64,000 nucleotides of DNA from Hyphomicrobiales bacterium. GTDB taxonomy: Bacteria; Pseudomonadota; Alphaproteobacteria; Rhizobiales; Rhizobiaceae. Where the stretch lies: NCBI GenBank assembly GCA_900472395.1, contig UCHV01000007.1:62001-126000 (forward strand), in the 5' to 3' direction. A program made the translations under genes and the position numbers. A model generated the notes under the pieces. It searched no databases, was not told the origin of the DNA, and saw nothing but the letters and a program-made list of their open reading frames with translations. The number at the start of each line of letters is the position of its first letter. Positions within the stretch are counted from its first letter, which is position 1. Below, one piece after another: positions 9,473 to 18,266 of this stretch.

Positions 9473-11059
9473 TCACTGCGGCCCGAGTTCCAGTTTTCGG
9501 GTCATGCCGATATTGCTCAAGAATGCCTCGTCGTGGCTTACCACCACCAACGCGCCGTCATAGGTTTGAAGACCTGCCTCCACAGCCGCGATGGCGTCGA
9601 GATCGAGGTGATTGGTTGGTTCGTCGAGGATGAGAAGTTGCGGCGGCAATGGGCCTCCAAGAGCGCAGGCAAGACCTGCCCGCAAGATCTGCCCTCCGGA
9701 AAGCGAGCCGACGGGCTGCAGTGCAGCTTCGGCTCGGAACATGAAACGGGCAAGGGCGGCACGGCACTCGTTTTCACCGGCTTGCGGATTGAGTTTCATA
9801 AAGTTCTCCCGGATCGACAATCCGGGATCGAGAAGATTGACCTGCTGATCGAGAAACGCCGTCCGCACACCGACATGAACCGATCCCTCGAGCGGTGCGA
9901 GCTCGCCGGTTATCACGGATAGCAATGTCGTTTTCCCCGATCCGTTCGGCCCGACGATGGCAACCCGCTCCGGGCCGGTAATATCGAGCGATAAATCCGA
10001 AATGACCGGGCATTGCGGTGAGTGACCAGCTGTCACCCTCTCCAGCTTCAACACAGTCTTTTGGGCGGGCAACCCGGTCGACGGCAGGTTGACGGAAATC
10101 GGCTGCAAAATTTCGAGGCGATCGCGCGCTTTCTGCAACTCGTCAGTCGCATCGCTTTTCAGCCGTGTCGCACGATTGGCATTGGCACCGCTGGTTTGCT
10201 GGGCGGCCATCTTCAGCCCGCCGGAGACGATACGGGGCATGTCGCCTTTGGCGGCCTTGCGTGCTCCCGCACCATCGCTTCGCGCCTTGCGCTCGGCGGT
10301 TTCCTGAGCCTTTCTCCTGACCTCGTTTAACCTCTTCGTGGCATCCGCAAGATCGTGCTCCGCCGCAGCAAGTTCCAGCGCCTTGCGCTCGCGATAATGG
10401 CTCCAGTTTCCGCCGTAACGTGTTGCTCCAAGGGGTGTCAGTTCCACGATGGCATCAACCGTTTCGAGCAGTTCCCGGTCATGACTGACGATGACCGCAC
10501 CGCCACGCCAGCCGGACAGAAAGTCGATGACGGCTTTACGCCCATCACGGTCGAGGTTGTTGGTCGGCTCGTCGAGAATGATGAAATCAGGCGCGGTATA
10601 GATCTGGGCGGCAAGGGCCGCCCTTGTCCGCTGGCCTCCGGATAGTTCTTCAAGTGGCGTGTTTAGCGGGCGTTCTAACCCCACCGCCGCCATGGCTCTG
10701 TCAACCTTTTCCTCAAGCAGCCAGTCGATATTGCTGAGTTCTTCGATAGTTGCAGTGCCGGCATATGCTCTGGCAAGTACGCCGAGTTCAGCCTGCACGC
10801 CAAAAAGGTCTGCTATCGTTTCACCAGGCGTGACCTGCAGGCTTTGTCTGAGCACATGGATGCTGCCGGTCGTCGAGACGACGCCGGATGCAGGAGCCAA
10901 TCCCCCCGCGATCAGTTTCAGAAGAGTTGTTTTCCCGACGCCATTGCGGCCGATCAGGCCGGTACGTTCGGCACCGAAGCGGGCGTCGAGGCCGGTAAAG
11001 AGCGACTGACCGTCAGGTGCGGACCAGGAAACCTGTGACAAGGTGATGGAATGAGGCAT
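9473..11059 (-). CDS. ABC-F family ATPase (duplicated ATP-binding domains, no membrane part)
   Basis: The 528-residue protein has two ABC ATPase domains and no membrane segments, the layout of ABC-F proteins that act on ribosomes. Walker A motifs are GRNGVGKTT and GPNGSGKTT, signatures LSGGQRTRA and LSGGQILRA, and Walker B/D-loop sequences ILDEPTNNLD and ILDEPTNHLD. A charged, Lys/Arg-rich linker (AQETAERKARSD...) joins the domains. It could be a housekeeping translation factor or an antibiotic-protection type; the linker alone does not settle this. The ATG at 11059 is preferred over the TTG at 11083, which would add eight residues. It lies about 190 bases after the STAS gene, so it may have its own promoter. 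Confidence 0.88.
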   Translation of the reverse strand: MPHSITLSQVSWSAPDGQSLFTGLDARFGAERTGLIGRNGVGKTTLLKLIAGGLAPASGVVSTTGSIHVLRQSLQVTPGETIADLFGVQAELGVLARAYAGTATIEELSNIDWLLEEKVDRAMAAVGLERPLNTPLEELSGGQRTRAALAAQIYTAPDFIILDEPTNNLDRDGRKAVIDFLSGWRGGAVIVSHDRELLETVDAIVELTPLGATRYGGNWSHYRERKALELAAAEHDLADATKRLNEVRRKAQETAERKARSDGAGARKAAKGDMPRIVSGGLKMAAQQTSGANANRATRLKSDATDELQKARDRLEILQPISVNLPSTGLPAQKTVLKLERVTAGHSPQCPVISDLSLDITGPERVAIVGPNGSGKTTLLSVITGELAPLEGSVHVGVRTAFLDQQVNLLDPGLSIRENFMKLNPQAGENECRAALARFMFRAEAALQPVGSLSGGQILRAGLACALGGPLPPQLLILDEPTNHLDLDAIAAVEAGLQTYDGALVVVSHDEAFLSNIGMTRKLELGPQ

Positions 11060-11252
11060 GGATGTGATGATCCCGTATGACAAGGCTGAGTGGCGTTGTG
11101 CTCGGGTTCAGATCCATGGTTCACCGTCCTGTAAGTGTTGGCGTTTGCATGCCTAAGCTGAGATAACGGCGCAATCTTGTCCAGATGCCGATTTGACCAG
11201 CGTGCAGACGGCCGCCTTGAATGACGGCGATCCTGCTGCTCGCATCGTTCCG

Positions 11253-11591
11253 TCAGGCAATCTGCAGGTCCAATTGCGGGTAGAGTTTTTTCAGGTTGGG
11301 TAGAGACTTGGCCTGCCACGGATATTGCGACGTCCCCTTTATAACCACATGGGCCATCGATTGTTTGCGCGCCTCGATTGTAAGCTTGGCCAGCAGGTTG
11401 ATCCCGGACGAGTTCAGAAACTCCAGGCTTGTCAGGTCGAAAATCACGCGTTCGTGTTTTTCATGCAGGATCGCGACTGCCATGGAATAGATCGGCGCAT
11501 AGGCTTCCGGCCCGGCCAGCCTCAGGATGCCGTCGAAATAGACGCATCCGTTTTCTGCCCATATGCGATAATTTTCGTCTCTGATTTCCAT
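11253..11591 (-). CDS. STAS-domain anti-sigma-antagonist-like protein
   Basis: This 112-residue single-domain protein fits a STAS fold. A conserved LEFLNSSGINLLAKL segment carries the Ser-Ser-Gly at which SpoIIAA/RsbV-type antagonists are phosphorylated. It is the last gene of a packed cluster, six bases after an HATPase gene, and the upstream membrane SpoIIE phosphatase would be the natural enzyme to dephosphorylate it. The output it controls (sigma factor, enzyme or diguanylate cyclase) is not visible. It is predicted cytoplasmic, with no signal peptide. Confidence 0.8.
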   Translation of the reverse strand: MEIRDENYRIWAENGCVYFDGILRLAGPEAYAPIYSMAVAILHEKHERVIFDLTSLEFLNSSGINLLAKLTIEARKQSMAHVVIKGTSQYPWQAKSLPNLKKLYPQLDLQIA

Positions 11592-11597
11592 CTGGTT

Positions 11598-12158
11598 TCA
11601 CCCATTCCAAGAGAGTGGCAATGCGAGCGATGCGGTCGTCGTCAGACTGACGCGATTTTCGCCCGACGCTTCAAATTCCCACGCCATACGTGCTTCATAG
11701 TCGGAAAGGAGCGTCAGCAGTCCCAATCCCGATCCGCCGGTATCGGACGCAGCATTCGCCTCGATCTGCTGAATAAGAAGCTCGCCGGGATCGACGGATA
11801 ACATGGTATGCAGGCGTATCTGAAATCGCTCCGAAGTCTTGTTATCGATTTCGTTGCGGACCCGCATCATGAATACATCGCCCTCGACGCAAGCCTCGAT
11901 GATGATCCTGCCCGGTTGCCTGAACTTGACCGCGTTCTCGATCAGCTCGTTGCTGAGATAACCGATATGATGCTGGATGCTTTTGTGCAGCCTGTTCGTC
12001 CCGGCAAAAGGCAGCGCCATCGCCTCGGCGATGAAATCCGCCGTCAGCCCCGAATGTCTCCATCCGAGCTCGAGCGGACCGTCACTCAGCATCAGGTAAG
12101 CCCCCGATGCGAAGTTTGCTTCTGTAAGATCCTGAAATCCTAAAACGGTCTTTGACAT
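11598..12158 (-). CDS. HATPase (switch-kinase-like) regulatory protein
   Basis: A 186-residue protein with a histidine-kinase-like ATPase fold. The N-box is SNELIENAVKF (both the Glu and the Asn retained) and the G-box is GGSGLGLLTLL. It lacks a dimerisation/phospho-acceptor His domain, like SpoIIAB/RsbW anti-sigma or switch kinases that phosphorylate a STAS partner. It sits between the SpoIIE phosphatase gene (3-base gap) and the STAS gene (6-base gap), which supports a partner-switching trio. I infer that it phosphorylates the adjacent STAS protein. Confidence 0.82.
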   Translation of the reverse strand: MSKTVLGFQDLTEANFASGAYLMLSDGPLELGWRHSGLTADFIAEAMALPFAGTNRLHKSIQHHIGYLSNELIENAVKFRQPGRIIIEACVEGDVFMMRVRNEIDNKTSERFQIRLHTMLSVDPGELLIQQIEANAASDTGGSGLGLLTLLSDYEARMAWEFEASGENRVSLTTTASLALPLSWNG

Positions 12159-12161
12159 GGA

Positions 12162-14516
12162 CTACCTGTGTCGCAATACGAGGAGTGTAATGTCGTCGTG
12201 AACTTTATGTGGACCGATATACTCCATCAGTCTGTCTATTATGCCGGCGACGATGCGATCTGCGCTCTGGTCACGTAATCTTACGGCTTCCTCGCACAAA
12301 CGGTCGATACCGAAAAGCTTACCTTCCGCATTCTCCGCTTCGGTTACGCCGTCGGTATGCAGAACGATCAGATCGCCTTTAGCGAGCATTATCCTTCGAG
12401 TACCCACAAAAGGTGATATGTCGGACTCCAGCCCGATCGGCAAGCCGAGATCCATCGTTTCTATGCGTTCCAGAGCACCATTTGCTCGTACAACGATGAT
12501 TTCTTCGTGCTGACCGGAGATAATCACGTCTTTTCCGTCATAATCGAGGAAAGCGAGTGTCAGGTGTTTGTCGATTCGGGTGCGGACGATATTCTTGAAT
12601 ACGGCACTGTTCAGGTCTACCAGAAATTTCACCGGATCCGTTGTGCCGGCCTCGTGCAAGGCTCTTGCAACCGACTGGACCATGAGCATCAGGACTCCGC
12701 TTTCCAGACCGTGTCCGGTCACGTCGCCGATGCCGATCTTGAAGCGGCCTTCCGCTTCGAGAACGTCGTAATAATCGCCCCCGACTTCTTCGGCAGCGCT
12801 CATGTAGGCTGCGATTTCGAGGTCCTTTGACGACGCAAGTTCCGAGGGGCGCGGAAGAACCATCATCTGGATGCGCTCGGCAACTGCAAGCTCCGTGCCC
12901 AGTCGACGGTTTTCCCGCTCTAGCTGGGCGTTAAGTATCGATATTTCTTCTTTTGCATCTTCGATCTGGGCTGTCCGTTCCTCGACTATCTGCTCGAGGT
13001 TTTCCGTATGAAAGCTGATCTGTTCGGCCATCCGGTTGAAAGCGTCGCTTGCCTGCCCGACTTCATCGCGGCTGGTAACGGGCACGCGCACCGAATAATC
13101 TTTCGCTTGTATGCGACGCGCGGCTCCGGCAAGCGCGCTGACCCCGCCGGTGATACGTTTGGAGACAGCCAGAACCGCAAGCGTCACGACCATCAGGGAA
13201 AAGAGGATGGCGAGTATCTGATAGATGACGATGCGGTTCGTCGCGTCGGAGATCTTGGCCTGGGCGGCAAAAAGCGATGCGTAGATTTCGCGTTCGGGCA
13301 CGACGATACCGAGCGACATGGCATCTTTGCGAACCCGACCCGGCTCCCAGAGATTGATCGGCGGGAGCTTTTTCATGATCACCATGAACGGCACACGCTC
13401 GTCACCATCCGTCAGGAGAAGGTGCCTTATGCCTTGGTCGGGATTGTTGGCCAGTTCCGTGATCGCCTCTTGAGTGCTGTTTTTCAGCGAACGCTCAAGC
13501 CCGGTGACGCCGCTACCTTTAGCATCGCTGGCGGAGCGCAGACCGATCGTCTTTTCACCGGCCTTGTTGATGGCAATCACGTTGCCATCAGACATCGCCA
13601 AAAATCCGAAGCCGCTTTCGGCGACTTTCACGTTCACAACGATCTCAGCAAGCTGATCTAGGGTGATGTCGGCGCCAGCCGTGCCCGCGACATTTTTCCT
13701 GTCTGCGCTCCAGAGCGGATGGAAAAAACTGACGATTTGTTTGCCGGTGATCGCATCTGTGTAAGGCGCCGTCTGTGTAATGTCATCCGGACCGGGCTGC
13801 GCCCTGACATCTGCCTCCCAGCCTTGCCAGGACTCGTAAAGACCGGGGAAAAAGAAGTCCCAGAAATCGGCCTTGTTATGGCCGGGATAAAGCCTGTCGA
13901 ACGTCTGCGCCTGATCGGTGTACGGCGCCGTTCTGAAGATGGGCCGCTCCTTCGGGCCAATAAAATACATCTGAAGTTTGGACGATCCGTTTTGCAGGAG
14001 GCTCGGTGCCACGAGGTCGAGAACAGCGCTCGCCTGAATTTCAGCCTGAACGTCCGGTCGTGGCGAATGATTTTCGTCGAGAAGATAACCCCATGCGCTG
14101 ACGACCGATGGCGCGCCCGGCGCATTCTGCGCCCATTGACCTTCGGGGTTGAAGGAAAGCTGCACGCTGCCCGGCGAAATGCCGGACATTGCGGAGCCGA
14201 TATTTGCCTGCCGCTTCGGATTGTCGATCTGCTCCTGAAGAACCCCGGCAAGAACGCTGACGTCGTTGTTCACCTGGCCGAGAAGAAGCGAGACCTGGGC
14301 CGCTGTCGAGTTCGCGTAGGTCTGAATATAGTCCTGACTGGCTTGTTCAAGCCCGCGCCCCACCTCTTCCGCCGCGTTGCGCGACAGGCGTTGAACATTC
14401 CATAACGCAAGTCCGCCACTGATCAGAAGATCGATGAGAACCGCACTGCCAACCACGAGTATGAACTTGGCCCGGAACGAACCCCATGGACGGGTGCTGG
14501 TCGCCGCTTTGTCCAT
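12162..14516 (-). CDS. Membrane-bound sensor SpoIIE-type (PP2C) phosphatase with HAMP
   Basis: A 784-residue two-transmembrane sensor. TM1 is near residues 17-37. A large extracytoplasmic region of about 390 residues (Cache-like: TAPYTDAITGKQIVSFFHPL) leads to TM2 near 428-452, then HAMP (SRDEVGQASDAFNRM), a coiled coil and a C-terminal SpoIIE phosphatase. Metal ligands are visible in EEVGGDYYDV, IGDVTGHGLESG, LHTDGVTEAEN and HDDITLLVL, so it should be active. It would dephosphorylate a STAS protein in response to a periplasmic signal. The start ATG at 14516 overlaps the preceding stop by one base (TGATG); a TTG three bases earlier is the alternative. Confidence 0.9.
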   Translation of the reverse strand: MDKAATSTRPWGSFRAKFILVVGSAVLIDLLISGGLALWNVQRLSRNAAEEVGRGLEQASQDYIQTYANSTAAQVSLLLGQVNNDVSVLAGVLQEQIDNPKRQANIGSAMSGISPGSVQLSFNPEGQWAQNAPGAPSVVSAWGYLLDENHSPRPDVQAEIQASAVLDLVAPSLLQNGSSKLQMYFIGPKERPIFRTAPYTDQAQTFDRLYPGHNKADFWDFFFPGLYESWQGWEADVRAQPGPDDITQTAPYTDAITGKQIVSFFHPLWSADRKNVAGTAGADITLDQLAEIVVNVKVAESGFGFLAMSDGNVIAINKAGEKTIGLRSASDAKGSGVTGLERSLKNSTQEAITELANNPDQGIRHLLLTDGDERVPFMVIMKKLPPINLWEPGRVRKDAMSLGIVVPEREIYASLFAAQAKISDATNRIVIYQILAILFSLMVVTLAVLAVSKRITGGVSALAGAARRIQAKDYSVRVPVTSRDEVGQASDAFNRMAEQISFHTENLEQIVEERTAQIEDAKEEISILNAQLERENRRLGTELAVAERIQMMVLPRPSELASSKDLEIAAYMSAAEEVGGDYYDVLEAEGRFKIGIGDVTGHGLESGVLMLMVQSVARALHEAGTTDPVKFLVDLNSAVFKNIVRTRIDKHLTLAFLDYDGKDVIISGQHEEIIVVRANGALERIETMDLGLPIGLESDISPFVGTRRIMLAKGDLIVLHTDGVTEAENAEGKLFGIDRLCEEAVRLRDQSADRIVAGIIDRLMEYIGPHKVHDDITLLVLRHR

Positions 14517-15688
14517 CAAAATGGTTTCCGCCCGGATGCGGCCCAGATGGGCCAGCCCGCATACCCTTTGGGATGAAGAGCAGCGAGAACGTGATCCTTG
14601 AAACCCTGCCGGAACCGCCGGATGAAATCCGGTGAATCGCCTCGACGCACCGCCATCTGCCCGGCATAGACATTTTCCCAGGCTTCGATCACGTCTGCAA
14701 AATCTCTGGGGTCTCCGTCGAGGTTCGTCACCATGAAGGATTCGACCTTTATCGTGTCGAAGCCGGCATCCGTCAGCAGCCGCCGGCTTTTGGGGCCCAT
14801 TTCGACATCCATGTCGAAATGACTGAAGAGTTTGGCAACCTCGTCATAGGTCCAGCGGATCGATTCCGAATGTGGTTCGCCAAGGCAATGGGAGTTTTTT
14901 TCGTTGGTGATATAGACCCGGCCGCCCGGCTTGCAGATCCGGTACAGTTCGCGAAGCAGGATATCGGGACGATCGAAAATCTGCAGGGAGTGACGGCAGG
15001 TGACGAAATCGAACTGGTTGTCCGCCAGCAGCATCTGCGACGCATCACCATAGGTGTATTCGATTGAATTCAAACCGAATTCCGCCGCCACCCGCCTGGC
15101 ATATTCAAGGCTTTTCTTGGAGTGGTCGAGTGCGATGAGGCGCGTGGGATTGAACTGCCGTTTGATCAGGGTGGCGAAATCGCCGATCCCGCAACAGATA
15201 TCGGCGATGGCCATACCCTCCTTCATGCCGTGCCGGGGAAGGATCTCGCGCTCATGCCGCCAGGTCATCTTTGTCTGGGTTCGAAGGATCGGGATAAAGC
15301 TTTCGTCCTCCACGAAGGTCTGGCCCGGATAGAAGGCGGAATCGTAGATTTCGACTGAAAGATTAGGCTGCGCGGACGCCAATGTTTCAAAAAGAGGAGC
15401 CGACCAGGCAATCACGCTCGATGCGACGATAACGATCCGTCGTTGCGGATCGGCAAGACACGCTTCGGTCAAGACATCCGCAATGCAACGAAACGCTGTC
15501 ATGTTCAGATGTGTCAGGCGCTTGATGTTTACATAGACGAGATGGCCACCGTGGCCGAAGCTGCGCCGGATCAGGTCCGTCGCATCGGTCATCTCTTCCG
15601 GCGAGCGGACGCGCATCGTGCCCCGGAGCACGATTTCCTGATTTATTTCGTCGAATTCGACGGCAAACGATGGCGAAGACGGGCTCAA
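14516..15688 (-). CDS. STAS-like domain fused to a SAM-dependent methyltransferase
   Basis: A 390-residue protein. Residues about 5-125 look STAS-like (VLRGTMRVRSPEEM ... VYVNIKRLTHLNMTAFRCIADVL), in step with the STAS gene of the same operon but without the Ser-Ser-Gly site. Residues about 140-390 form a class I methyltransferase with motif I ADICCGIGDFATL near 158, an acidic LIALDHS, and CRHSLQIFDRPDILLRELYRICKPGG. The target is unknown. The start is read as TTG at 15688: it forms a TTGA overlap with the preceding stop and has GGAGG eight bases upstream. The longer frame to 15790 would overlap the previous gene by about 100 bases. A methyltransferase as an output of partner switching is unusual. 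Confidence 0.8.
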   Translation of the reverse strand: MSPSSPSFAVEFDEINQEIVLRGTMRVRSPEEMTDATDLIRRSFGHGGHLVYVNIKRLTHLNMTAFRCIADVLTEACLADPQRRIVIVASSVIAWSAPLFETLASAQPNLSVEIYDSAFYPGQTFVEDESFIPILRTQTKMTWRHEREILPRHGMKEGMAIADICCGIGDFATLIKRQFNPTRLIALDHSKKSLEYARRVAAEFGLNSIEYTYGDASQMLLADNQFDFVTCRHSLQIFDRPDILLRELYRICKPGGRVYITNEKNSHCLGEPHSESIRWTYDEVAKLFSHFDMDVEMGPKSRRLLTDAGFDTIKVESFMVTNLDGDPRDFADVIEAWENVYAGQMAVRRGDSPDFIRRFRQGFKDHVLAALHPKGYAGWPIWAASGRKPF

Positions 15689-16161
15689 CGAACTGCCTCC
15701 AGCAAGGCGAAATCTGCCATCAGCGTCACGTGATTTTCCTTGTGTTCTTCTGTGTGGAGGTTCACCCGGATTGCATCCGCCAGCCCCCAAAGGTCGCCAA
15801 CCGCAGGATGTCCGTTCGCTATTGCCGACGTATCATTCGCCAGCCAATCCGGCTGATGATCGGAAACCGGAGCAAATTCGATACTGACGCGAACGCGCTC
15901 CTCATTCTTGAGAAGCCTGAAATCGATCTGCCCGGTCGGCACGGCTGAGCGAAAAGAAAACTCGATCATTTCATTGATCAGCTGGGAGCTGAAATTTGCG
16001 TATCTGGCAGGGTCCTCGTGCGATTGTGCCACGATATCTGCGAGATATTCCGAAACACGGTCGCAAAGGTGAAATTCGGACCTGAACAGTGCGGTATCAA
16101 GTGTCAGTGACGCCATCTGCTCGAATGCACCCGGCTCGGGACTGACCTGTCGTTCAATCAT
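15685..16161 (-). CDS. Degenerate HATPase-like regulator
   Basis: A 158-residue protein. SQLINEMIEFSF keeps the 'NE' of an HATPase N-box but not the second Asn, and the glycine box is reduced to VGDLWGLADA. It therefore looks like a switch-kinase relative that may no longer bind ATP and acts by binding. The ATG at 16161 is chosen for the GGTGGAG ribosome site six bases upstream; GTG 16173 and ATG 16167 are alternatives. It overlaps the STAS-methyltransferase gene by four bases (TTGA), so the two are probably translationally coupled and may interact. The homology call rests on weak motifs and on context. Confidence 0.55.
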   Translation of the reverse strand: MIERQVSPEPGAFEQMASLTLDTALFRSEFHLCDRVSEYLADIVAQSHEDPARYANFSSQLINEMIEFSFRSAVPTGQIDFRLLKNEERVRVSIEFAPVSDHQPDWLANDTSAIANGHPAVGDLWGLADAIRVNLHTEEHKENHVTLMADFALLEAVR

Positions 16162-16206
16162 GATCATCTCCACCCGTCGGTTTGTAGACGCGCCAGGCAG
16201 CCACTC

Positions 16207-17880
16207 TCATGAAAGGGCCTGTTCCTCGGAAGCGCCAGCCCGCCCGATCAATGTTTCCAGAAGGAGGCCGGAGCCCGCCATGAAATCTTTTACCGCTGCT
16301 GCAGGCATGGGTTTTCCAATCGCGTATCCCTGAAGACGGTCGCAACCCAAATTGCGTAGCCAGCGTGTCTGTTCTGCCGTTTCAACACCTTCTGCAACAA
16401 CCTCCATGCCCAGATCGTGGGCCAGTGTGACAACAGAGCGGACAATGGCCCGGCTCTTGGGGTCCGTTTCGAGATCAGAGACGAAATACTTGTCGATTTT
16501 CAGCGTATCGAAGGGAAAGTTTTTCAGGTAGCTCAAGGAGGAGTATTGCATCCCGAAATCGTCGAGGGCAATCCTAATTCCGAGCACGCTGAGCGTAATC
16601 AACGTGTCGAGGTTGTTGACGGTACGCTCGAGCAGGACGCTTTCGGTAATCTCGAGTTCCAGCCGATCAGACGGAAGGCCGACGACGTCCAGAACCTGCG
16701 AAATGCGGTCGGTCAATCCGCTGACGAGGAATTCGGCGGGCGACATGTTGACCGCAACGATATAGTCCGCCGGCCAGTTCAGCGCCTCACGGCAGGCATT
16801 TTCCAGAACCCACCGCCCGATATCGCTCATCAAGCCGTCCGTTTCCGCCATGGGAATGAAGACTGCCGGCGGGATTCGGCCAAGCAGCGGGTGCTGCCAA
16901 CGCAGCAGGGCTTCGAACCCGACCAATCGTCTGCCCTTGGCAATCGGCTGGTACTCGATCGAGAACTGATCCTTTTCCAGCGCAATTCGAAGACTTCTCC
17001 GCAAAAGCTCCCGCTGCTCTATGATCTGCAGCATTGTGATATCGAACGCGCTGGCGCGACCGCGTCCTTCCTTTTTTGCCGCGTAAAGTGCAACGTCGGA
17101 GGCCTTCATCAATGTTTCGGGATCGGATCCGTCGGTCGGCGCTGCCGATATTCCGACACTGAGACCGACAAACACGGAAATGCCGTCGATCGTGAAAGAT
17201 TGCTTGAAAGCGTGGACGAGGATGTCGGCCAGTTCCCTATAACGATACTGGTGATGTGATCCGGTCGCGATGACTGCAAACTCGTCGCCTGCCAGACGAT
17301 AGGCGCGTTCGGTGCCGCCGAGATGATCATTGATGCGGATGGCGGCCAGCTGAAGCAACTTATCTCCGGCCGCATGCCCCAATGTATCGTTGACCGGTTT
17401 GAAGTCATCGAGGTCAAGCTGCATGAGCCAGACGGCACCACCGTCTTCGGCAACGGTAGCGAGCGCTGCGGAAAGGTCGCCGGCGAATTGACGCCTGTTC
17501 GGCAGCCCCGTCAGCGGATCATGGGTCGCCTGGTAGACAAGCGCGGCATGTTCCGCTTCCTGGCCTTTTCGGGAGGTCTGTACCACACCGTAAAATCCGC
17601 CCAGCGTGTGAAGAGCGAGTTCGGCAAATGAGCCGTCGCCCAGATCATGGCTGACACGCAGGGGCTGGCTTTGTAACGATCCAGAATAATTGGAGACAAC
17701 TGCGTGGCTCAATTCGGGATAGAGATCCCACAAAAACAGAATCTTTTCCGGGACGGCGCGGACCTGCGAGCCGGCCGTCACATCGACCAGCCTGAACTGG
17801 CTGTCGAAGAGCGCAAGCTTGTCGGTGCAGTCATTTGAGACTTTGGTCGAGTGTGGCTGACTCCATTGCGCATTGCTCAT
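16207..17880 (-). CDS. GGDEF-EAL dual-domain cyclic-di-GMP protein
   Basis: A 557-residue protein with an N-terminal region of about 125 residues (PAS-like in size, unassigned), a GGDEF domain with DPLTGLPNRRQF and the active-site variant RLAGDEF near residue 193, then an EAL domain with FEALLRW near 322, ELEITESVLL, LDDFGMQYSS and VVAEGVET. All main EAL catalytic acidic residues appear present, so phosphodiesterase activity is likely. AGDEF is a tolerated variant in some active cyclases. No transmembrane segment is seen. The ATG at 17880 follows a G-rich stretch; the frame extends to 17922 without better support. It is the first gene of the partner-switching cluster, 45 bases before the degenerate HATPase gene. 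Confidence 0.88.
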   Translation of the reverse strand: MSNAQWSQPHSTKVSNDCTDKLALFDSQFRLVDVTAGSQVRAVPEKILFLWDLYPELSHAVVSNYSGSLQSQPLRVSHDLGDGSFAELALHTLGGFYGVVQTSRKGQEAEHAALVYQATHDPLTGLPNRRQFAGDLSAALATVAEDGGAVWLMQLDLDDFKPVNDTLGHAAGDKLLQLAAIRINDHLGGTERAYRLAGDEFAVIATGSHHQYRYRELADILVHAFKQSFTIDGISVFVGLSVGISAAPTDGSDPETLMKASDVALYAAKKEGRGRASAFDITMLQIIEQRELLRRSLRIALEKDQFSIEYQPIAKGRRLVGFEALLRWQHPLLGRIPPAVFIPMAETDGLMSDIGRWVLENACREALNWPADYIVAVNMSPAEFLVSGLTDRISQVLDVVGLPSDRLELEITESVLLERTVNNLDTLITLSVLGIRIALDDFGMQYSSLSYLKNFPFDTLKIDKYFVSDLETDPKSRAIVRSVVTLAHDLGMEVVAEGVETAEQTRWLRNLGCDRLQGYAIGKPMPAAAVKDFMAGSGLLLETLIGRAGASEEQALS

Positions 17881-17922
17881 TTTCAGGCAATCCCCCCGCC
17901 GCAGGCGGCTGACACGCATCAA

Positions 17923-18266
17923 AATAATTCTATATATTAGCGTGGCCTACTTAAAAATCGACCAATAAAGCTGACAGGTGCAAAATTCCTGCGACATAGG
18001 ACGCCCTTCACGCCGTAAGGTTCTCTTCCGATAATGACGCCTGCCCGCAGGATGAGGAAATCGTCGCGGATCAATGGCTTATGTTCAGCGGGAGGCGGCC
18101 ATCGCCGTGATGGCTATCGGTGTTGTGCGGCAGGGTGATGCAGAAACGCACAATTGGCCGGTTGCCAAAAGGACCGGATCGCTGGCAGGTTTGAGGTCAT
18201 CATGCTTGCACAGTTCCTGGCTGTAGAGCCGACTGGTTGTGTTTGCGCCTACGGAAGGAATGGCCA
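17923..18266. other. Intergenic region, divergent promoters; no gene assigned
   Basis: These 344 bases separate the minus-strand regulatory operon from otnK. Short open frames on both strands (for example 18085-18267 minus) have no recognisable product and no ribosome site, and are not called. The stretch next to the GGDEF-EAL gene (17925-17960) is AT-rich and may hold its promoter. Nothing else was identified. Confidence 0.4.
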
